A stretch of DNA of 27,210 nt from Azolla pinnata (taxonomy: Eukaryota; Streptophyta; Polypodiopsida; Salviniales; Salviniaceae). The DNA lies in the NCBI GenBank assembly GCA_037176905.1, contig JBBBWG010006014.1:1-27210 (forward strand). Reading direction: 5' to 3'. Numbering within the stretch: the first letter of the stretch is position 1; each line of letters opens with the position of its first letter. The notes beneath the pieces were generated by a model. The model saw only the letters and a program-made list of their open reading frames with translations, was not told where the DNA came from and made no database searches. Shown one piece after another: positions 22,167 through 27,210 of the stretch. The translations under genes were made by a program, and so were the position numbers.

Positions 22167-22238
22167 ATGTTGCTTCTCGTGATCAATATAGTCATTCTAG
22201 CCGTTCATTTGATTTGTTGCATTACTGGCTTCCTTTGA
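22167..22238 (+). CDS. candidate 23-residue hydrophobic micropeptide
   Basis: The first in-frame ATG after the telo-box leader opens a 23-codon frame: MLLLVINIVILAVHLICCIT followed by GFL and TGA. It is almost entirely hydrophobic, long enough for one membrane span, and contains adjacent cysteines. It lies divergently to the RRM gene, about 320 bases from that gene's start. The frame is also open upstream without ATG. I do not recognise a family; chance is a real possibility for so short a frame. Confidence 0.25.
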   Translation: MLLLVINIVILAVHLICCITGFL

Positions 22239-22252
22239 ATCGCTAGGCAAAC

Positions 22253-22270
22253 AATATATATATATATATA
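22253..22270. repeat. (TA)9 microsatellite
   Basis: Nine TA dinucleotides lie between the candidate micropeptide and the 3' flank of the helicase-like gene. Confidence 0.85.
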
Positions 22271-22951
22271 CAGATTGTGCTGAATTTCTCAGCCATCAGT
22301 TAAAAGGAAAAGATACAAAAGCAGACAGTAATAATTTGGGAAGATAAACAGCCGAGTTTCAGCTCAGAATTACTGGAAATGGCACAGGCTGGAATCTTTA
22401 GCAAATGGGTGATTTTGCTGGAATTTCCAGCACAAATCTTTACTGTCTATTATTCCAAAAGTACATGGACACCATCGACAAGGCATAGCCAATTTTGTCA
22501 GCCACAAAGCCAAATTGGGAGTTTGTAAGGAAGCTTTAAAGCCAACAATCCGATGCTAAACCAGGCAGTACATTGACCGTGAAGAATCACTCAAACGGGG
22601 TTCAAACTTTATACATACTCTAGATGCAAAGATATGGCTGGTGCCAAGACTTTCTCACAATTTGCCGAGATGAGAGACCGCTGCATTGGATGGGCTAGCA
22701 TGTACCTCAGATCAGAGTATCATGTGAAGGTCCCATTGCCTTTGAAAGATGAAGATAACATCAATATACACACTCTCAGATATCATATCCCCGTGGTTCC
22801 TGGCTTTACGAAAAACCTTTGTCTATACCCATGTAGTTATGAATTGCTCACTTTGCACAGCAATCCATCTGTATTGGGATGAAACGAAATCCAAGCTTCT
22901 CTATTTGACATGGAATCCCCGTATTCCTCGAAAGGAAAAGCAGAAAAGTGT
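22271..22951. other. 3' flank of the helicase-like gene
   Basis: This is presumably 3' UTR and spacer of the minus-strand gene. A 82-codon + strand open frame at 22634-22882 has no recognisable similarity and is not called. Confidence 0.55.
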
Positions 22952-25900
22952 TTATTCGACAGACATAACATGCCTTGTGAGCAGTTCTTCGGCTTTTCTT
23001 GCAAGTGAGGAGAGATTATTGAAGTCGCTAGGTTCAGAAATGTCCACAGAAACTTGTGTGCAAGCTTCATAGATTAAGTTAGCGAGCTTGGCAATAACCC
23101 TCAATTTCCTTGCTACCGCACCATCAATGTTCGTCTTAACAAGGGAAAACCCGTTTGTTCCTGGCTTCGCTCTGGCCCACGCATATACCATTCCAGCCAA
23201 TGCTGTGTCGAAATGCAATGGTGGATCATGTGATCCTTGTAATGCAGCAATCTGATTTCTTAAGGCTCCAAGGTCTACAAAGGCATCTTTCAAAGGTTTG
23301 GGAACTCTGTACAAAAGCTCCCTTTGGTTACTAAACAGGTTTTCTACTTCCAGATCTAATGACTCCATTGCCGCTAACATGCCAATGAACTCTGATGGGG
23401 ATAACTGCCTCACGTGGTTTGACATCACCACTGCCGCTATCCATAGCTCATTCTCTGCATTATGAAGCCTGGATATGAGCATACCCAAGGGTTTCAACTT
23501 TATATAAGCTCCGTGTGTCTCGATGATGGAGAAAGCATCGACCTTTTCCAAGGTCTTAAGAATCTGAAGTGCTGTTGTCCAAGTGTCACTATCGGCAACT
23601 TTTGCCTCAGTTTGACCCACCACTGCATCAAAATTCTTAACATCAATATCATGCTTCTCTAGTTGGAGGTTGCTCCTCCTCTCCATCAAATCCAAGATTC
23701 GGGTTTCCAATCCACGAATCTCCTTGCGAAGCTCCGCACCTTCCTTCGCAACCATGAGTTGAGTCGGATATTCCATTAAAAGTCTTACAAATTCTTTGGT
23801 CTGCAAATTTCCAGTTGAAACATAACCATAGGAGCCATTCTGCTCCACTATCCACTTGTCTTTGTTCGGAATAAGAGGTGGCTGCAGTGTCTTTCCAGTA
23901 GCTTCTTTGTACACTAAATCAAGAGGAGAAACCTCCTTACCATATACATGGTCAAAGGCACCAGCTGGCAACAAGCGAAAATTATTATCGGCTCCGAAGA
24001 CCATATAAAAGGTCTCTGTCTGACCCGGAACTACAGCAAGAAGCATGCCCGGCAAGGTATTTCCATTTTCAGACGTTGAATGGATGGTCATTCTAATGTC
24101 TAGCCTTGTAAACATAGCTGCATCTGCCAACTTCTTTCTATTTACTTCAGTTAATCCCTGATGTAGCTTTACCTCGAGTTCTGCTTTGGCTTCCAAACAC
24201 TCCAAAACCATCTTGTCAAGCTCGTTGAGCTTCCTTGATTTGAGCTGTTTGGTGTGAAACTGAAAATTTGCAAATGTACGCCCCAATAATTTCTTTACGT
24301 CCGAGAGGTTGTGTTTTGCCATCAAATTGACCACCAGTGAATAAGAGGGCTTAAAGCAAGAATCTATGCTGAATCTGTTATTAAGCACAAGACTTGCAGC
24401 TTCATTGGGTTCACTATGAAGATTTGTCACAAAGACAACATTCCCTTCAGTGTCATGACCTCTTCTGCCAGCACGCCCAAGCAATTCCATGAATCTACTT
24501 GGAGGAATCAATGATATTCCATCCTTTGTTGTCCTTTTTATGGCCGTCATGATGATAGTACGAGCAAGAAATTCTGTGTGAAGCAAACTGTTTTCTGTTA
24601 TTAATAGCACTTTCACAAGGTCCTCTTGTACCAGTTTCTTAATAAATGCTTGCCAAACAGGAAGCTGTGCATCATGGAAAGTCGCAAGACCCTTGTGTAG
24701 CCCTTGAAGGTCTATCACATCCAAATGGTTTACAATATCAGGATGAGTTTGTCCAAGTTCAGCCAAAAGATTTTCCATCTTATGAACCTCTGGCCGAGAA
24801 AGAAGACATTTGCTCACAGCTGCAATCGCCTCATGCATGGCATTGCTACAACTTTCTACACTGAAGAATATAACAATGGCTGGAAGCATACTGTTCACAT
24901 CTGCAGCACTAAGCACGTGGCGCAAACTCGATCTCTCATATCCACATGATAAAAAGGATACAAGGTTCTTTCCAGCTAGTGTACGACCAAAACTACCATT
25001 AGGAGCTGACAAACTACTACTTAGCTCTGCCCCTTTTGGATCGAGAAGAGGAAATAGTCTTGAACTGTGGCAAAAGAAGTAACGTTTTGGAACGACACTC
25101 GATGTGCAACTGACCAATTTACAGGGCCCATGATTTGCGTCAATCCATGAAGCTATCTGATCTTCATTTGCAACAGGCAAGGACATTGCAATTATTTTGA
25201 TTCTTGAATCAAGAAGCATCAGAACCTCTTCCCACAAGCTGGCATAGATTACATCACAGAAAGTATGAAATTTATCAAAGATGACTGTGTTGATACCTTC
25301 GAAGAAGAATCGGAATTCAGACCCACCTGGCCCATTCAGCTCTTGCAAAATTTTAGCCAGTGTTTCTAAGGTTATCACAACCAACTGCGGACCCATTTGC
25401 ACTCTCATCTTTGTCCAGATTCCTCCCACATTTTTTCGACCAAATAAGCTCCCATACCTCTCCAGTTTCTCAGCAGCAAGATGCTCAGAAGGGGTAACAA
25501 ACAATAACCTTTGCTGCTCAATTATGTTCCTATAAATACAACAATCAACAACTGCCGATTTTCCAGATCCATCCGGAGCTGATATTACCACAGAATTGCC
25601 TTCATAGGCTTGCCTCAGGACCTGTTTCTGCCATAGATCCAATTTAAAACCCATCACAACCTCATACACATCTTCATCAATCGTAACACCAGATGATTTC
25701 ATGCTTCTAAGCGCCTGCAAACAATCCACAAACCTTTTATTAGTCATGAGATTCCTTAATTCTGCAATTTTCTTTGTCTCCTCAACACTGCGCTGCCTAA
25801 TTTCATGCTTCTCTAAAGGATTCTCTTCGATTCTTCCAGGAAACCGTGCAGGATCTGAGTTACTCTTTCTCTCTGCTTCAAAGAGCTCCCTATTATGCTG

Positions 25901-27210
25901 GAAGTTTGAAGTTCTAGGTTCAAAGTTTTCTAAACCATGAATAGAATCTACCATGTCAACATGTGGGTCTGGACTGTGAGTTCGAGTTTCACTACTCTGG
26001 CCTGAAAACACATTCTCATGATTCTTATACTCTGGAGAAAATGGAATGGAATGCTGCACAATCGACTTCCCAAGATTTGATAGAGTTCTATTATCATCCT
26101 TCTTCCGCACTGTATCAAAAAGTTTACTAATGGCAAAATCTGTGCTCTCATCTATGCGGCTATCATCCCGAAGCTCATTGAGCAAAGAACGAGTACCATT
26201 TACTGCAAATTGTTCATGCACAAAATTCGTTGAGAGAGAACTGGAATTCACCGAAGGATCTTCATAAGGATGTTTGATGAGGGAGGATTGTTTGTGTTCT
26301 TTACTTATGTTATGGGATGAACGAATGCGATCGTTTTCACCTAGCCCAGCAGATTTATTACCTGGGTCATGGCTCCATTTATTGATGCTGTTCCACTTCT
26401 GCAAAAGGTTCAACAGCATATGAGAGCTCTTGGCATGTTCCTCTTTCCTTTTGGACGTGGAAGCTTCCCATGTTCTGCTCCCATTAAAGCTGCTGCTGGA
26501 AACAGTTGGGCTCTTCCCCTCGTTAGAGCTCCATTGCCCACCCACAAATATTTCAGATCCATGTTGCCTCCCATTTCCAACTCCCCCACCTCCTTGGATT
26601 GTCGATCCTTCACCTTTTCTCCATACTTGTTTCTCTACACTGCCCGTTAGCTTTGTTCTCAATGTGCTACTAGGAGAATGGCTCATTACATTTCTATCAG
26701 TAACATTCTGTGTATGAAACCTAGGCTCATACTTCTCAACCTGATTACTGGCTGTGGATTGAGCAATCTTGAACGTGAATTTCCGGGGTCCCGCTCGAAA
26801 GGAACGCTTATGAGTAGTAGAAAGAGCGGAATTTACTTTTTCACCATCTTCTTGCACAGATGCCCTTCTCCGAGATGGATACAGATTAAAAGGCGAGAAA
26901 TTCAGGTCTTCCGGGATATCTGGACTTCCCACCTCTTCTTCACCTTTAAGGCTAATCACATTCTTCACATCATCATTATCGTCTTCTTCTTCTTCCTCCT
27001 CTTCCTCTTCTTCCTCCTCTTCTTCCACCAGATTTATAATTTCACTGCCATCATCCTGCACATCAATCTCGTAATCACTCATAACAAGCCCCCTCACGAA
27101 ATCAACATCATTGGAATCCTCAGAATCACTTTCATCCACGCCATTCCCGAAATCGTCATGCTCATCGTCGTGATAAGCATCTTGAGACTCATTACCAGCA
27201 ACAAGTTCAT
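22952..27210 (-). CDS. ISE2-like Ski2-family DExH protein with degenerate catalytic motifs (pseudohelicase), 5' end outside the window
   Basis: ISE2 (DExH15) is a plastid RNA helicase needed for chloroplast RNA processing and plasmodesma regulation. The frame stays open from the stop at 22952-22954 to the window edge: 1,395 codons to a GTG at 27137-27139, then 23 more without stop or ATG, so the start is beyond 27210. The first roughly 500 visible residues are disordered, with a Glu/Asp run (26981-27026) and Ser/Lys/Asn-rich sequence. The helicase core follows: Walker A SAPDGSGKS (25556-25579), then DKFH (25266-25277) where the family has DEVH, SLP (25175-25183) instead of SAT, an eroded motif V (ITENSLLHTEFLA, about 24561-24605), and intact GRAGRRG (24458-24478). 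The C-terminus has a coiled-coil-like stretch and a DSHCT-like domain (AENELWIAAVVM onward). Alignment with ISE2 is clear in LWEEV, LFPLLDPKG and NMLPAI-like (here SMLPAI) blocks. ATP may bind, but hydrolysis should be lost. The uninterrupted frame argues against a pseudogene. Confidence 0.85.
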   Translation of the reverse strand, partial: ELVAGNESQDAYHDDEHDDFGNGVDESDSEDSNDVDFVRGLVMSDYEIDVQDDGSEIINLVEEEEEEEEEEEEEEDDNDDVKNVISLKGEEEVGSPDIPEDLNFSPFNLYPSRRRASVQEDGEKVNSALSTTHKRSFRAGPRKFTFKIAQSTASNQVEKYEPRFHTQNVTDRNVMSHSPSSTLRTKLTGSVEKQVWRKGEGSTIQGGGGVGNGRQHGSEIFVGGQWSSNEGKSPTVSSSSFNGSRTWEASTSKRKEEHAKSSHMLLNLLQKWNSINKWSHDPGNKSAGLGENDRIRSSHNISKEHKQSSLIKHPYEDPSVNSSSLSTNFVHEQFAVNGTRSLLNELRDDSRIDESTDFAISKLFDTVRKKDDNRTLSNLGKSIVQHSIPFSPEYKNHENVFSGQSSETRTHSPDPHVDMVDSIHGLENFEPRTSNFQHNRELFEAERKSNSDPARFPGRIEENPLEKHEIRQRSVEETKKIAELRNLMTNKRFVDCLQALRSMKSSGVTIDEDVYEVVMGFKLDLWQKQVLRQAYEGNSVVISAPDGSGKSAVVDCCIYRNIIEQQRLLFVTPSEHLAAEKLERYGSLFGRKNVGGIWTKMRVQMGPQLVVITLETLAKILQELNGPGGSEFRFFFEGINTVIFDKFHTFCDVIYASLWEEVLMLLDSRIKIIAMSLPVANEDQIASWIDANHGPCKLVSCTSSVVPKRYFFCHSSRLFPLLDPKGAELSSSLSAPNGSFGRTLAGKNLVSFLSCGYERSSLRHVLSAADVNSMLPAIVIFFSVESCSNAMHEAIAAVSKCLLSRPEVHKMENLLAELGQTHPDIVNHLDVIDLQGLHKGLATFHDAQLPVWQAFIKKLVQEDLVKVLLITENSLLHTEFLARTIIMTAIKRTTKDGISLIPPSRFMELLGRAGRRGHDTEGNVVFVTNLHSEPNEAASLVLNNRFSIDSCFKPSYSLVVNLMAKHNLSDVKKLLGRTFANFQFHTKQLKSRKLNELDKMVLECLEAKAELEVKLHQGLTEVNRKKLADAAMFTRLDIRMTIHSTSENGNTLPGMLLAVVPGQTETFYMVFGADNNFRLLPAGAFDHVYGKEVSPLDLVYKEATGKTLQPPLIPNKDKWIVEQNGSYGYVSTGNLQTKEFVRLLMEYPTQLMVAKEGAELRKEIRGLETRILDLMERRSNLQLEKHDIDVKNFDAVVGQTEAKVADSDTWTTALQILKTLEKVDAFSIIETHGAYIKLKPLGMLISRLHNAENELWIAAVVMSNHVRQLSPSEFIGMLAAMESLDLEVENLFSNQRELLYRVPKPLKDAFVDLGALRNQIAALQGSHDPPLHFDTALAGMVYAWARAKPGTNGFSLVKTNIDGAVARKLRVIAKLANLIYEACTQVSVDISEPSDFNNLSSLARKAEELLTRHVMSVE
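26981..27026 (-). repeat. acidic triplet run (GAA/GAG/GAC) in the helicase-like gene
   Basis: The coding strand carries a mixed GAA/GAG array ending in GAC/GAT codons, giving an acidic stretch of about 15 Glu plus Asp near the visible N-terminus. Acidic runs are also seen in the N-terminus of ISE2 proteins. Confidence 0.85.

Noticed and set aside
21801..22238. 145-codon + strand ORF containing the micropeptide
   Set aside because: It begins at GTG, overlaps the RRM first exon in antisense, and its only in-frame ATG is that of the 23-residue peptide.
27137..27139. GTG as the start of the helicase-like protein
   Set aside because: The frame continues open to the window edge and GTG is not a usual eukaryotic start, so the gene is 5'-incomplete.

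Overview
The window is nuclear DNA of a land plant. The evidence is GT-AG introns of 88 bp to about 2.9 kb, an OVATE family protein, a plastid-type histidinol-phosphate phosphatase, a PLS-class pentatricopeptide repeat (PPR) protein, a small organelle-type glycine/RRM RNA-binding protein, and a homologue of the plastid Ski2-like helicase ISE2. The wording of the PPR C-terminus (ACRKWGNV-like followed by LDEEHHG and MSNIYA), the relaxed intergenic spaces and the heavy low-complexity content make me favour a fern or other seed-free vascular plant. That placement is inference.

Layout. 1-807: GC-rich, GA-rich leader. 808-2550 (+): intronless OVATE family protein of 580 aa with very large low-complexity inserts. 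2551-8156: 5.6 kb without a recognisable gene, holding degenerate tandem repeats, microsatellites, an imperfect 83-bp palindrome, a diverged duplication and a (CAC/CAT)n tract. 8157-15799 (+): nine-exon IMPL2/HISN7-type histidinol-phosphate phosphatase; the exons splice to a complete 347-aa protein. 15800-17327: 3' flank, then a roughly 210-bp ATGT microsatellite, a CTT run and a 15-bp triplication. 17328-18977 (+): intronless PLS-class PPR protein that stops inside E2. 18978-21046: no gene seen. 21047-21847 (-): four-exon, 125-aa RRM protein with a basic, probably organelle-targeting N-terminus. 21848-22951: divergent-promoter-like region with telo-box motifs, a candidate 23-aa membrane micropeptide ORF on the + strand, then an unremarkable 3' flank. 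22952-27210 (-): more than 1,400 codons of a single-exon ISE2-like Ski2-family protein running off the right edge.

The most notable item is the last gene. It aligns throughout with the ISE2 subfamily and keeps the Walker A lysine and the GRAGRRG motif VI. However, the DEVH box reads DKFH, the SAT motif reads SLP, and motifs Ia, Ib and V are eroded. It looks like an intact but catalytically dead pseudohelicase with a roughly 500-residue disordered, acidic N-terminus.

The three right-hand genes (PPR, RRM, ISE2-like) are all of types that act on organelle RNA. This may be chance, but it is the only functional theme linking neighbours. All five well-supported genes carry triplet-repeat runs in or just before their first exons.
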